64,000 nucleotides of DNA from Adineta steineri (taxonomy: Eukaryota; Rotifera; Eurotatoria; Adinetida; Adinetidae), in assembly GCA_905250115.1 (NCBI GenBank), contig CAJNOI010000134.1, positions 29,601-93,600 of the forward strand. Direction: 5' to 3'. Shown here piece by piece: positions 12,141-23,599 of the stretch. The position numbers and the translations under genes are program-made. The notes under the pieces are model-generated. The model searched no databases and was not told the DNA's origin. It saw only the letters and a list, made by a program, of their open reading frames with translations. Numbering within the stretch: the stretch's first letter is position 1; the number at the start of each line of letters is the position of its first letter.

Positions 12141-15100
12141 TTATTTTTGATCAGAACTTTCATCAGTAAACCATGATTTTGTATCAAAAGTTGAATCGAA
12201 ATTATTCTTGTGAGTATCATTTGGTACTTCTGTTGAACTTGTTGATGTGCGACGAACTGGTGATTCTTTATGATTACGATTTATAGAACTTGAGAATGGT
12301 CGTCGATCATCAGTTTCATGATCAGTTGTTTTTGTTGATAAAAATCGATTATTATTTTCATTAGATTTTCTTGATGCATCGGACAAAGGGCTTTGTGGAC
12401 TTTCAATAATATTTTTTCTATCAGTTGATGTTTTAGGTATATAATGATCATTTTCATCTTCTGAATGATTATAATTATTGTTCTTTCTATGCGATAGTTG
12501 ATTATCATTTTCAGGAGAATCAGATTTTCGTTGAATAGTAGTAGACGGTAGTTGTCTTGCTTGCCTAAGATTATTAGTCTTTTCAGTTACTGTAGTAATA
12601 AATCGTTTGTTATCTTCGTCTTCAGAAGAATCAAATTTTATCGGAGTAATAGTTGGTGATTTTCTTGAATAACCTCGACTATTATTTCTTCCGATGGGTG
12701 TACGATGATCATTTTCATCGTCAGAAGGATCAGATTTTCTGTGAATACTAGGTGGTGATTGTCTTGTTCGATTAATAGTGTTATTCTTTCCAGTCATTAT
12801 TTTAGATGGTCGATTATTATCTTCGTCTCCAGAAGAATCAAGTTTTTTCGGCATAGTACTTGATAGTTTTGTTGATCGATCAAAAGTATGATTTCTTTCG
12901 AGTAATACCGGAGTTCTACGATCATCATCATCATCTGAAGGATCAGATTTTCTGTGAATACTAGGTGGTGATTGTCTTGTACGATTATTAGTTTTATTCT
13001 TTCCAGTCATTATTTTAAATGGTCGATTATTATCTTCATCTTCAGAAGAATCCAATTTTTTCGGCATAGTACTTGATAATTTTGTTGAGCGATCAAAAGT
13101 ATGATTTCTTTCGAGTGGTACTGGAGTTCTACGATCATCATCATCATCATCTGAAAAACCAAGTTTTCTTGAATTTCTTGATGAAGTATGACTTCGTCTT
13201 TGATCGTCTGTAATTAAAAAAGAATATTTATTTTTAATCATAAATTAATTGTATATTACCAATGGAATTGGATTCAGAAATACGTGGTCGACCCTATTCA
13301 TTTATAAAGAATATAGTGTTATAAAGAAAATAAGAATAGATAATTTACATATCGATCATTCAATGTTGGAAGATCATTATCATTCGATTCATCGAAATCT
13401 GAAGTATAACTTTCATCATTATCATTACTTTGTGATGTAACTGGATGATGAGCATATTTAATAGAGTCATCCTGAAATAAAAAGCATGCAAACAATACAA
13501 TATAGTGAATAATTAATATTTGTATGAAACAAATATACTTTAAAATTTATGTGACATACTTCACAGTAAACTCTATCTACAGTCTAAGTAATTTCTTATC
13601 TTGAATTTAATGCCAAACTACAGTGAATTTTTTTATTTTGTTAGTTTTCAATCGTAAAAATCCTCATGCTTAGAATTTATTCTATTTCATAGAAGTTAGA
13701 CTTACCTGTACAGTTTGAGTAGATAATACTGATCTTTTTACTTTTTTTTCTAGAATGAATACATTAATAACGTTAAATATGGCACATATTTTTAGATACC
13801 TTTAGACGGTGGTGTTGGTGTTCGAGATATTTCTGGAGAATGATGTTTAAATACTACTAAATTACGAGATGAATCTGGTTTTTGTTTTTTAGTTGAAGAA
13901 GAAGATCGTCTCTCCGATGAAACACGTGGCACAATTGATTTTTGATTACGAGATGCTTGAGCTTCAAATGAATCATTATTTGATTGTATTTGTTTCTTAC
14001 GTTGTCGAAGTTGACAACTTAGAAAAGAAAAAAGAAATTTATTTTCAAAAGATCAATAAACAAAACAGTAATAAACCTTTCACATGGTGTTACTTTTTTT
14101 ACATCACAAATACCAAATAGACCATTTTTTCCATCTAATGGTATATTACGTTTATGTTTATATTCACAACAAACTGATATTCGACTCTTAGCAACACCAT
14201 TTACATAGAGAGCCAATGCAAATGGATAATCTGGATGACGTCGAGAATCAAATGCAAATCTTTCTAAATAAATATATTAGTTGAAAAACAGAATGAAGAA
14301 AAAAAACTTTATCAAATTTTACCGTTAGGTTTAACATGTCCTTTAAAAACAATAAGATTTTCACCACCACAATGTTGTTGTGAAACAGTAATTTCATCGC
14401 CATGTGGTAGGAACCAACAATTATCATAATCAAAATTCGTTTGTGGTCCGTAATACATCATTGTTACTCGACAACGTTCTTTAGTCGGTGACTTTATTTA
14501 TAAAATAATAGAATATATATAATTTACTTTTAGTTAGTTTAAACTTATTACCTTTGCTCTAGCTGAATTATTAATAAAATATCTTGAGAAATCTTGTGGT
14601 CGTTGATGAGCAGATTTTGCACGATTTGGCGAACGTTTTCGATCTGTCTAAGATATTAGAAAAAAAATATATTTATATATATGATTAATTAACAAACTAA
14701 CTGATATTGGTGAACGACGAATACTTGATAAATTACGTGAAACACCTCGTCGAATTGGTTTTGAATTCTATAATGAATATTGAATTTCATTCGATAGCAA
14801 GGTTCAATAACAAACTTTAGTTTTTTCTTTACGGGAACGTCTTGGTGAACGATTAGTTCCATTTCGACTTTGTTCTTCTTCACCATCATCATCATCTTGT
14901 TTTGTACTAAAAATTATATATGATTTTATGATGAAATTTGATATGAAAAAAAACATTTTTCTTTACGGATTATCTGCAATTCGTTGTTGTGTTATTCGTC
15001 GTGCACGTGCAATTTGTTCAGATGTAGGAGGTAAAATATCACCATGACGATTAATCTATAGGAATATGTATTATATAAGCTGTTTTGAGAAAAAAAATAA

Positions 15101-15250
15101 ATTCTTACTAATCCAGCAGTTATTAAATATCGACGAATACGTCGATCTTGAAAATATTTATTAAACATAGGTGAATTTTGTCTATTAGAATTTGAAATAA
15201 AAAAAATCAGAATAATCAATTTCTTTGTCAATTTACTTTAAATCCGACAT
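12141..15250 (-). CDS. ERICH3-like protein (DUF4590), cilium-associated
   Basis: Thirteen exons fit (15250-15237, 15181-15109, 15055-14967, 14906-14816, 14767-14702, 14647-14552, 14491-14323, 14263-14077, 14017-13800, 13749-13706, 13471-13349, 13293-13260, 13207-12141), totalling 2271 nt or 756 aa. The N-terminus FNKYFQDRRIRRYLITAGLI matches the start of ERICH3. The exons at 14491-14077 carry the DUF4590 signature: EITVSQQHCGGENLIVFKG, RRHPDYPFALALYVNG, SVCCEYKHKR and KVTPCERC. Vertebrate ERICH3 localises to cilia; a similar role here is inference, but fits a ciliated animal. The last exon is disordered, rich in Ser, Asp, Arg and Lys, and contains a tandem repeat. The first coding exon is only 14 nt. 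The family assignment is good; the C-terminal half has no known domain. Confidence 0.8.
12724..13150 (-). repeat. Two-copy 213-nt tandem repeat inside the ERICH3-like gene
   Basis: Two adjacent 71-codon units share the string ERNHTFDRSTKLSST, then PKKLDSS, RPxKIMTGKN and SPPSIHRKSDPSDD. They differ by only a few substitutions. A third, more diverged unit follows toward 12510 (KFDSSEDEDN, IQRKSDS), so the array grew stepwise. Confidence 0.75.
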
Positions 15251-15713
15251 TGTTGTTTATATATTTGTTGATTGAAATCCTAAAAAAATACTATTTTTAT
15301 ATATTCTCAATTTTGTTTTTCAAGAAGAAAGAAAAAGAAAAAAAAGAAAAGAAACTGATTTCCATTCTTTTTCTTCCTTTGAAGTTGCACATTGTCAATA
15401 AAAAAAAAGGAGTTTTTTTTTACTCTGTATAGGGGACAACCGATAGTAAATAAGCAGAAAAAATGGTGAAGAGAATAAAAATTAGAATATCGATAAAATT
15501 CATTTTTATTTTGAAATTTAATACTAAAGGTATTTTCATACTTGGACATTGTTTATCAATGTTCTATATAAATTTAATATAGGAAAAATAAAACTTTTGT
15601 TTCTATTTTTAAAGTATTACTTCAGAAACTAAAACATTTTCTTTTACAATTAATGATAAAATGACGCATGATATAATTATTTATTTTGAAAGAACTATTA
15701 AAAAAAAATATAA
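15251..15713. other. Spacer between ERICH3-like and GH28 genes
   Basis: This is AT-rich, with purine-rich and A-rich runs around 15320-15420. No gene is recognised. It contains the promoter of the ERICH3-like gene and the 3' end of the GH28 gene. Confidence 0.5.
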
Positions 15714-17123
15714 TTAAAATGGTTTTCTTTTAAAACATGGTGGTGGTGGTTCAGTATTTCCTTGTGCAATACCGTCTACACCTTCACAAGCATAATAATG
15801 AGTACCCCACGGAAGAATACCAGGTTTTGTTACAAGTACATTATCAAATAATATATTTAACATTGGATTTGTTGAATTTCCCAATATAACACCAGGACTT
15901 AATTGTGGACCGTTAATAGTAATATTTCGTAAAATAATATTGTTCCAAGTAATGCCAACTGGAATAGGACAATGTGTTCCAGGTACAAAAGGCCATAGAA
16001 GTGAACAAGCATCTTTATAGCCAGCTTGTTGTGGTCCAATCCATATTGACCATTGTGAAGCATTATTAATAAGAATATTTTGATAAGTAACATTTGTAAT
16101 TTCACCTGTATGTCCAAGTGCTCCTGGTCGTGATTTTAAATATATACCTTTAAAAGTATTATACATTGTAGAATCACGAAATGTAATATTACGAACACAA
16201 GTATGACTTGCTGATGGACCAATAGAACCAATAGTTAAACCAACACCAGAAGCATTAATACGTTCGAAAAGCATATTTTCACTACAAGGAGAATGAATAC
16301 TAGTTGAACTTTGTTCTTTAACTGCAATACAGTCATCATCATTCCATATATTACAATCATGTATCCATACATTTGTACCAGCAATATCAAAACCATCCGT
16401 ATTAAAAGCTTGTAATTCATTATGATCATGATAATGTATATCTGGATTGACACGTGCATCAACATCTGTATGACGAATTTCTAAATTAGCAATATCATTT
16501 GCTAAAAATGTCCAATATGGAGAATTTTTTAATAGAATATTTTCAACTAAAAGATTAGTAGAATTATAGATTGATATTAAACGTGGTCGATTTTCAGCAA
16601 TTAATAAATATTCAACTAAACCCCACCAATGTGCACCTGATCCATCAATAATACCTTTCTTTCCTTCAGGTAATGAACTAGTAAATGTAACATAATTTAA
16701 TTGTTCAAAAAAGAAACATTCATGAACTTGTTGTGTTTGAGGATCACGAGGCCATACAGTTTGATTATCAGAAAATTTAAGAATTCCATCAATTTGAATA
16801 GTTACATTAACAAGACCACGTGCATAAATACCACCCATTAACCAAAATGTTTTATTAGATGGTATAAGTAATGTATCTCCACTTTGCATTGATGCAAATG
16901 TTTGATTAAGAAGATGTGAATTAGCCCAACATGTATCTAATGAACTATTATCCGCAATACCTCCAACAGTTTCAAAATTAATGACTCGATCATTGTAATT
17001 CAATTGATTATGACTTACAACATGAGAAGAGACAATTCCAATTGAACTAAGAATTAATCCAAAAAAGATGAAGAACATATTAATGATTCTTTTTTTTCTT
17101 CTTGCAATACTACTTTGTTTCAA
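15714..17123 (-). CDS. Secreted glycoside hydrolase family 28 (polygalacturonase-like)
   Basis: A single intron-free frame of 469 aa. A signal peptide is visible (MFFIFFGLILSSIGIVSS, residues 16-33; translation may start at M1 or M16). GH28 landmarks appear in order: NTDGFD (Asn241-Asp243), NDDDCIAVK (261-269), then GLTIGSIG and KGIYLKSRPG. The Asp residues used as acid and base in pectin hydrolysis are present. The usual GHG histidine site reads GVG (Val294), and the usual RIK site reads YLK. From memory, ASGVGLTIGSIG also occurs in a GH28 branch of oomycetes and diatoms, so this may be a subfamily trait. The predicted role is cleavage or binding of pectic polysaccharides from food. GH28 is not native to most animals; lack of introns beside intron-rich neighbours supports horizontal acquisition. 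Confidence 0.85.
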   Translation of the reverse strand: MKQSSIARRKKRIINMFFIFFGLILSSIGIVSSHVVSHNQLNYNDRVINFETVGGIADNSSLDTCWANSHLLNQTFASMQSGDTLLIPSNKTFWLMGGIYARGLVNVTIQIDGILKFSDNQTVWPRDPQTQQVHECFFFEQLNYVTFTSSLPEGKKGIIDGSGAHWWGLVEYLLIAENRPRLISIYNSTNLLVENILLKNSPYWTFLANDIANLEIRHTDVDARVNPDIHYHDHNELQAFNTDGFDIAGTNVWIHDCNIWNDDDCIAVKEQSSTSIHSPCSENMLFERINASGVGLTIGSIGPSASHTCVRNITFRDSTMYNTFKGIYLKSRPGALGHTGEITNVTYQNILINNASQWSIWIGPQQAGYKDACSLLWPFVPGTHCPIPVGITWNNIILRNITINGPQLSPGVILGNSTNPMLNILFDNVLVTKPGILPWGTHYYACEGVDGIAQGNTEPPPPCFKRKPF

Positions 17124-18686
17124 TATTCAACTAAACTCACACCATGCACTTTATAATTATTGAATAACAGATAAAACCATTCGTGTTCTTATCTTTTTTT
17201 TTTCGATGTTGTTAGTTTTTCTTTTACATTCAAAAGAATTCTTTACATTACGTATATGCATAAGAATCTTATCTTTAAAAAAAATCTTATGTCGTTTAAT
17301 ATCAAGTAAAATGATTACTGTACACAATAAAATATATTATCTTTACTTTTTTATTGTTCTTCTTATAAAGCTTTTGCATCCTGTTTATTTTTATTAAATT
17401 GATAATATAGAAAAACACGCAATTTTTATTGTAATGTTTTAAAATATTTCTCATTACGATTTTGAATAACATGTTGATCAATGTCTAAACCATAAGAAAA
17501 AAACAAGTAATTGTGTTGACTATATCTATTTGCTCTTCAATATTACCGTAATATATGTTAGCACAGTAACAGTATGTATCGTTAAAACTCTCATGTTTCA
17601 CATATTACCCTTGCAATACAAATACTATTATTTATATGTTAAAATAAATATATAGAATGTCACATATAGGAGATGAATCAAATATATATCGAACGTTCCG
17701 CTGAGAAAGAAATAGCTGTAAAACAATATAAAGAGGCTACGCTTAAAACCGAAAAAATCTCATTACATCATTGAATTTTTCTTTTACAAAATGATGCAAG
17801 AATAGTTAAAACATAATAAAGACTAAATATGGAGTCATTCATACATGTATCTCTGCCTTCGTAGCGATGATCATCAGTACATGATGAAAAATAAGTCTTT
17901 TCGAAGTTTTCTTATTATTGGTGAATTATACAAGACTTTCTCTATAGAAAAAGTTGATATCATGCTTTATTCCTACTATTCATTCATGTGCTCTATGATT
18001 TTGAATACTTGAGGATAGGCATAATATTTTTAATTTCAGCATAATTTTCATATCAGTACTGATATATAAGACCTCCAGTAAGTATTGAATCCACAGAGAA
18101 AAATTTGAATGTCTTCACTACGCATCGGTCCAACGGACTGATACTATTTTCTGTGAATAGAAGACAATCTAAGATTTTATTCATATGGGACCGATCTATA
18201 CTTTTATTCAACTGTCACTAAAAAAAGCTCACAAACGTTTTTATTCTTAGTTACAGATCAATATTGTAGGATATTCTTTTATTAGTCTGTCAAGTAGTAT
18301 GGGATGTGGAAGTAGATGTAAGCAATATATTAATTCCAAACACCCACACTCACCCTCTTCAATTACTTTCATTTATAGGTATATATAGGTATTCTATTCA
18401 TTTAATATAGATCAATTTATCAATGGTATGACTTATTCTTTTGTATTGGAACAGAAAGGATAACTCATTTCTATTGATAAAATAAATTTTTTCTCTCTTT
18501 CTTACGTAATACACCAAAACTCTACTTAGTGCGACATAATAACATAATCGTGAAGGTCTCCTCTACAATACATCTTTTCAACACGTATTACTTACCTTAC
18601 TGGTGAGTGTTACTACCATATCGTGTTCTCAATAAGAATAGAGTTTCAATAGACCCATTTTCTTTTTCATAAATTTTATTTTGCTT
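17124..18686. other. Spacer with a G-rich/C-rich hairpin
   Basis: No gene or RNA is recognised. A member of the TGTGGG-like hairpin group lies at 18299-18354. Confidence 0.5.
18299..18356. repeat. Imperfect G-rich/C-rich hairpin of the TGTGGG group
   Basis: The left arm contains GGGATGTGGAAG and the right arm CACCCACACTCACCCTC, about 25 nt apart. Pairing is imperfect. The right arm carries CCCACA, the complement of TGTGGG. Confidence 0.45.
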
Positions 18687-20297
18687 TTAAAAAAATACAG
18701 AGCGAAGTCTTAATGCCGTTCTTACGATTTGGAGTTTTTCTTCATACAGTTGAAGAGTAGGATGATTTTTTGGTAATGATTGTTGTCCAATGTGTACAGC
18801 GCGTTCATAAAATGATTGGGCTTCTGAATAGTTGCCCATATTACCATACACCTGACCGATGCGGTAATAGGAAGTACCTAAATGAAGATGATCAGAAGAA
18901 AGTGATTGTTGTCGAACTGCGAGAGCTTTCTCAAGATAATGAAGTGCTTTTGAAAAATCGCGCATGTCGCTATACACAGTTCCGATGTTATTAAAGGAAA
19001 CAGCCAAACCAAGACGATTGAAAGGAAGTGATTGTTGTCGAACTACAAGAGCTTTCTCAAGATAACGAAGTGCTTGTGGAAAATCACGCATGCTTTGATT
19101 CACTGTACCGATGTTGTCGTAGGACATAGCTAAATGAGGATGATGAGAAGGAAGTGATTGTTGTCGAATTGCAAGGGCTTTTTCATAATAAGAAAGTGCT
19201 TTTGGATAAGCACCCTTGCTGTTATATACATTACCGATGTTGTCGTAGGACATAGCTAAATGAGGATGATTGGAAGAAAGTGATTGTTGTTGGATTGCAA
19301 GGGTTTTTTCGTAATAAGGAAGTGCTTTTGGATAATCACTCATGCTGTAATACATCGAACCGATTATGTCATAGGAAGCATTTGAATCAGAATGATTGGA
19401 AGGAAACGATGTTTGTTTAATTGCAAGAGCTTTTTCTTGAGATGCAAGTGCTTTTGAATAATCTCCCATGCTGTGATGCACAGTACCAATGTTCTTATAG
19501 GATATAGCCAAACTAGGATGATTGGAAGGAAGTGATTGTTGCTGGATTGCAAGGGCTTTGTTATAATAAGAAAGTGCTTTTGGATATTCACTCTTACTTT
19601 TATACGTAGTACCCATGTTATTGTAGGAAGTACCCAGGTCTGGGTGATTAGAACGAAGTGATTGTTGCTGAATTGCGAGAGCTTTTTCAAGATAATGAAG
19701 TGCTTTTGAATAATCACCCATGCCGTGATGCACAGTACCGATGTTGTTATAGGACAAAGCCAAACTAGGATGATCGGAAGGAAGTGATTGTTGTCGAATT
19801 GCAAGGGCTTTTTTATAATAAGAAAGTGCGTTTGGATAAGCACCCTTGATGTCATATACATTACCGATGTTGTCGTAGGACATAGCTAAATGAGGATGAT
19901 TGGAAGAAAGTGATTGTTGTTGGATTGCAAGAGCTTTTTCATAATAAGAGAGTGCTTCTGGATAATCACCCATGCTGTAATACACAGTACCGATGTTGTT
20001 ACAGGACATAGCTAAATCTGGATGAGTGGAAGGAAGTGATTGCTGTCGAATTGTAACAGCTTTTTCATAATAAGAAAGTGCTTGTTGATATTCCCCTAGA
20101 TTATGTTTGATCTGACCTAGTTGATGATAAATATTCGCCTTGTCATTCTCATTTGATGCTTGATGAAGTAAAACTTGATAAATTTCTTGAGCTTTGAGAA
20201 ATTGACTCGTTTTTATCAGTAATAATCCCAATCTGTACCATCCTGTCGAATGTGGAAAGGTCTCCTGCCTGATCTCATCGCTAAGAGCACGAAGATC
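18687..20297 (-). pseudogene. TPR half of ART-TPR copy B, cut off by an in-frame stop
   Basis: This frame is the direct continuation of the ART frame at 20298-21473 and stays open for 536 codons to a TAA at 18687-18689. Eleven or twelve 42-residue TPRs are readable, each about NNIGTVYYSMGDYPEALSYY followed by EKALAIQQQSL. They resemble kinesin-light-chain TPRs, which bind peptide ligands. The first codons after the stop (DLRALSDEIRQETF, then GWYRLG) align with copy A (ELSRLTDYIRKESF, AWYRLG), so the two halves once formed one protein. No ATG lies near the start of this segment, so it may be untranslated unless the TAA is read through or is a sequencing error. Repeat-unit identity suggests recent homogenisation. 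Confidence 0.65.
18800..20120 (-). repeat. 126-bp tandem repeats encoding TPRs
   Basis: About ten units of 126 bp recur, with words such as AGGAAGTGATTGTTG and GCTTTTTCATAATAAG once per unit on the plus strand. The segments around 19195-19320 and 19825-19950 are nearly identical and lie 630 bp (five units) apart, which points to a block duplication or gene conversion. Confidence 0.8.
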
Positions 20298-21473
20298 TTA
20301 ATCATTGTCAGTAGTCAATGTTAAATTCACTTCATAGTGATAGTTATTTCCATGTACTGGTTTAATATCTCCAATACGAAAAATGGGATATATAGAAAAG
20401 AGAACTTCATCTTCCATATGAAAATGGCCAATATGTGTAACAGAAGCAAATGGAGTTGTTGGATCACTAGGATTAATTGACATAACAAATAGAATTCTAA
20501 CAAGATTAGGATTTGTAGCAACTTGTTGTAGAAATTCAAGAGCAGTATCACGATTTCTATTAGTCGATAAAAAGTTATTAAATGAAAGAAGTCCACCTTT
20601 AGTTTTTGTCATTTCGTCGAAATCTTCTTTCGAAAGACCTTGTCCACGATAAACTGTAAATGTTTTACCTGATTGATGGCCATGAAATTGTTCCGAATGT
20701 AGTCGTTGAATATCAAGATGCAGATCATTGATAAAGAAACCCATGCGGACAACGATATCAGAATCCATTGATCTCAATGCACTATTGAGCGTAGGATATA
20801 AAAAGCATTGATAAGTATACCACCAAATCGGTGTGTGATTACGATAATGACTTTCCAATTTTTCAATATTATGTAATTCATACTCATTTTCGACAAATAC
20901 TTCACGACAATAAGTAATAAATTCTTTAATATGTTTGTCTTCGAAGTTGATGGTTAATAAGATCTCTTTCAAGATCCGAGTATACATAAATGATGGATCT
21001 AATTGATCCAACTTTTTGTTTAATGCCACAAAACTGATTGCGGTGGCGTTTTGCTCGCAAAAGTGAACAGATTTTTCAAGAGCTTTATAAATTGGTGTTA
21101 TTTCTGTGAAGACTCCTTTGACTTTAGGCCAGTCTTTGGTCGATTGTCTATGCCATTCTTGATTGTCACAAAAAATAAAAATGGTGTCTACTTGGGACAT
21201 GACATGCACATAAGGCACAATATATTTCTCAAATGAACCAGAAATAATCATACATACATTGGTATTGGTAATGGTTTGAATAAATTCAACACATTGTCTA
21301 CCATTTGTAAACGTGTTTACGTTGTTAATTATACGTTTTAAATGCTTGATAGTATTACTATAATCAGCATTATTATCTTTAATGTTGTTATCCAACCAAA
21401 TAAGGAGGACATTTTTGGAGAGTCTAGATGCTGGCTCAGGTCTTTTTATGTCATCCGATTTGCTAGTTGCCAT
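20298..21473 (-). CDS. ADP-ribosyltransferase, copy B (ends at a premature TAA)
   Basis: The ATG at 21473 opens 391 codons ending in TAA at 20298-20300. The protein parallels copy A at 1-1806. A receiver/TIR-like N-terminal region covers about residues 20-130 (NVLLIWLDNN, NVCMIISGS, VDTIFIFCDN). The R-S-ExE ADP-ribosyltransferase core is complete: Arg276 in VYRGQG, Ser303 in NNFLSTN, Glu354 and Glu356 in MEDEVLF. In this class the glutamates support arginine-directed mono-ADP-ribosylation using NAD. Translation stops just after the ART domain (TLTTDND), exactly where copy A runs into its TPRs. The product could therefore be a free ART lacking its targeting module. Alternatives are an error in the assembly or stop-codon readthrough. 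No signal peptide is seen, so a cytosolic enzyme is likely. Confidence 0.8.
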   Translation of the reverse strand: MATSKSDDIKRPEPASRLSKNVLLIWLDNNIKDNNADYSNTIKHLKRIINNVNTFTNGRQCVEFIQTITNTNVCMIISGSFEKYIVPYVHVMSQVDTIFIFCDNQEWHRQSTKDWPKVKGVFTEITPIYKALEKSVHFCEQNATAISFVALNKKLDQLDPSFMYTRILKEILLTINFEDKHIKEFITYCREVFVENEYELHNIEKLESHYRNHTPIWWYTYQCFLYPTLNSALRSMDSDIVVRMGFFINDLHLDIQRLHSEQFHGHQSGKTFTVYRGQGLSKEDFDEMTKTKGGLLSFNNFLSTNRNRDTALEFLQQVATNPNLVRILFVMSINPSDPTTPFASVTHIGHFHMEDEVLFSIYPIFRIGDIKPVHGNNYHYEVNLTLTTDND

Positions 21474-23599
21474 TGGCTGATTATTTGTTATTTGTAATAT
21501 GAATGTGCTGTATTTGAGTAGTTTGAAAAAAATTGCGAATGAAAAAACCCATTAAAAGTAGCTCATTTTATAGTGTCTCTACTTCCTATTTGGATTTTTT
21601 TTGTATTCTTTTGAAATGGACAACAGCGTCTTTTTCGTTAACAGTCGCAGATATTATTATAAAAAACAGGAAGGATCAATTCACATGTTTCTTAGCAATA
21701 AACAAAAAAAGAATGTTTAAATATTTGCCTGAGTGTCAGTGACTAAAATAATCCGCGAAAAGAAATTTTTCTACGTATTTTGACGAAGAAAAAAAATCTC
21801 CAAGGAATTTGTTTTCGTTCTGCTCTCATGTTTGATGTAATTGAAGACTCGAAAATTGGAAATAATTATATTGTCGTATACATTACAATTTGCAAATATT
21901 TAACAAGATAATGCTATCAAAACATAAAGAGCTCACATTCTTTTATTTTTTTGGCCAAATGTATGAGACACCGAGAAAAAGTGTTTGACTTGGTTGTTAT
22001 TTCTTGTTTCTTTCAATTCTTTTTCCACTTAACAATGACATGATAAACACTATGATGCTATATAAAAGTGTTGCAAAGAGATAATTGCAAATAAGCATAT
22101 TTGAAACAAATGAATGAAAAAAAACACTATGATCACTACTATATTTACCATACAAATAAAACTGGTCAGAGAGAACTGTATTGCACATAATTCTTCAGAA
22201 TATTTGTGATGGAAGTGAGTGAAAATGAAGTGGAATATAAGTATATAGTGGAAGAAACACACAATATATAAATTTCATCTGCTCTTTTTTATAATAAAAT
22301 ACTGCTTATTATAGTTTTTCTTGTCTATTTGTCTTTATAATTAGAGATAACATATTAGATGAATGAATATATCAAACAACTATATGAAAGCATGACACTG
22401 ACTGACAAAAAAGAAGACATTTCAAGGCAGTATTGAAAAAAGTTTAACATGATTTCAATTTTTGTTCCTTTCTAAAATATTATTTTTGCTAAATTCTATC
22501 ATTATAGTTAATTCAAGGATTTTTAATTATTAAAAAATCAGCACGTGGATTGTACGAAGCTAAAACACTAAATAGTATGTCAGTGAATATCAAAACGACT
22601 TTAGTTTAATATTTTTGATTACATCTAATTCAAAACTTTGTCTTGATATAACTAGAATAATAAGAGCATTCTTTTTTGTACAAATGTTCATTATATTCTA
22701 AGTAATATATGAGCTTGATAAATAGATATAATATTTAAATATTTAGATCTATGTCACGCATACATTTTAGATTTATTTTGTCAGTAAATGGGTGTGGGTG
22801 TGGGTTGTGGATATAGATATTTATCTTTATTTAGCCACACTCGCACCCTTACAGGCAACAGTATATCTTTACATGTTTTGGAGGAAAAAATCGGTAGGTA
22901 AGAATGACTGACACCGGGTGTACTAAACGTTTTCCGACATTGTTTCTTTCGTCTGTATCTTGTTGTAAGTAAATGATAAAGTCTTACATTTTAATGGACT
23001 CAAAGCAATGTCATACAGATTCTTCATTTTTATTGTGGAAAAACATTTAGCACAATTGAAAGTAAGTTTGTAGTTATCATTCTTGTAGAGCTTTTCAAAG
23101 CCCATCTTTTAAAAAAAATGTAAGGATTTATCATTTACTTATATTAAGATATATACGAAATAAAAAATATGCCGAAAAACTTCTGTGAAAAACAGAAAGT
23201 ATTAAAGATCAATTCATATTGTTATAATACATAAAAAGATTTTTTAAATTATAAGGTAAGAATTGACATACAGTTGATTGTTTATATCCATTTATCTTAA
23301 ACATAGGTCTAAATGTAAAGCAATGATTAAATATTACACTTATCAAATAATCAATTTTGTTTGTGATTTTCTTCCATATATCTGTATAGTATTATTGCAA
23401 TATTGGATAGATCCAAAATTCTCGGATTTCATTGGACAGATTCTATACTCGATTGCTTCTATCTAAGATTAAATAGATTAATATATGTTTATATGAGCTA
23501 CTCTTATAGATACACATTGCAGTATTTATTACAAAAAACTCATATACTAACAACAATAAAATTCTACTACATATATTTTCGTACCAGATTTAAAAACGT
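21474..23599. other. Spacer with a TGTGGG-rich hairpin
   Basis: No convincing gene. A minus-strand run at 23105-22923 holds spaced cysteines (CAKC, PLKC) but has no supporting context. The hairpin at 22790-22849 is listed separately. Confidence 0.45.
22790..22849. repeat. TGTGGG tract paired with a C-rich arm
   Basis: The left arm, GGGTGTGGGTGTGGGTTGTG (22790-22809), holds two perfect TGTGGG hexamers in tandem and near copies. The right arm, CCACACTCGCACCCT (22835-22849), is an imperfect complement. This is the clearest interstitial match to the bdelloid telomere repeat in the window. Confidence 0.65.

Noticed and set aside
19364-19861. Minus-strand open frame of 165 codons rich in Ile, Leu and His
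   Set aside because: It is an alternative frame through the 126-bp TPR repeat; repeats whose length is a multiple of three keep shadow frames open.
22923-23105. Minus-strand 60-codon run with CxxC and PLKC
   Set aside because: The cysteine spacing is suggestive, but I see no partner exons, clear splice sites or family match.
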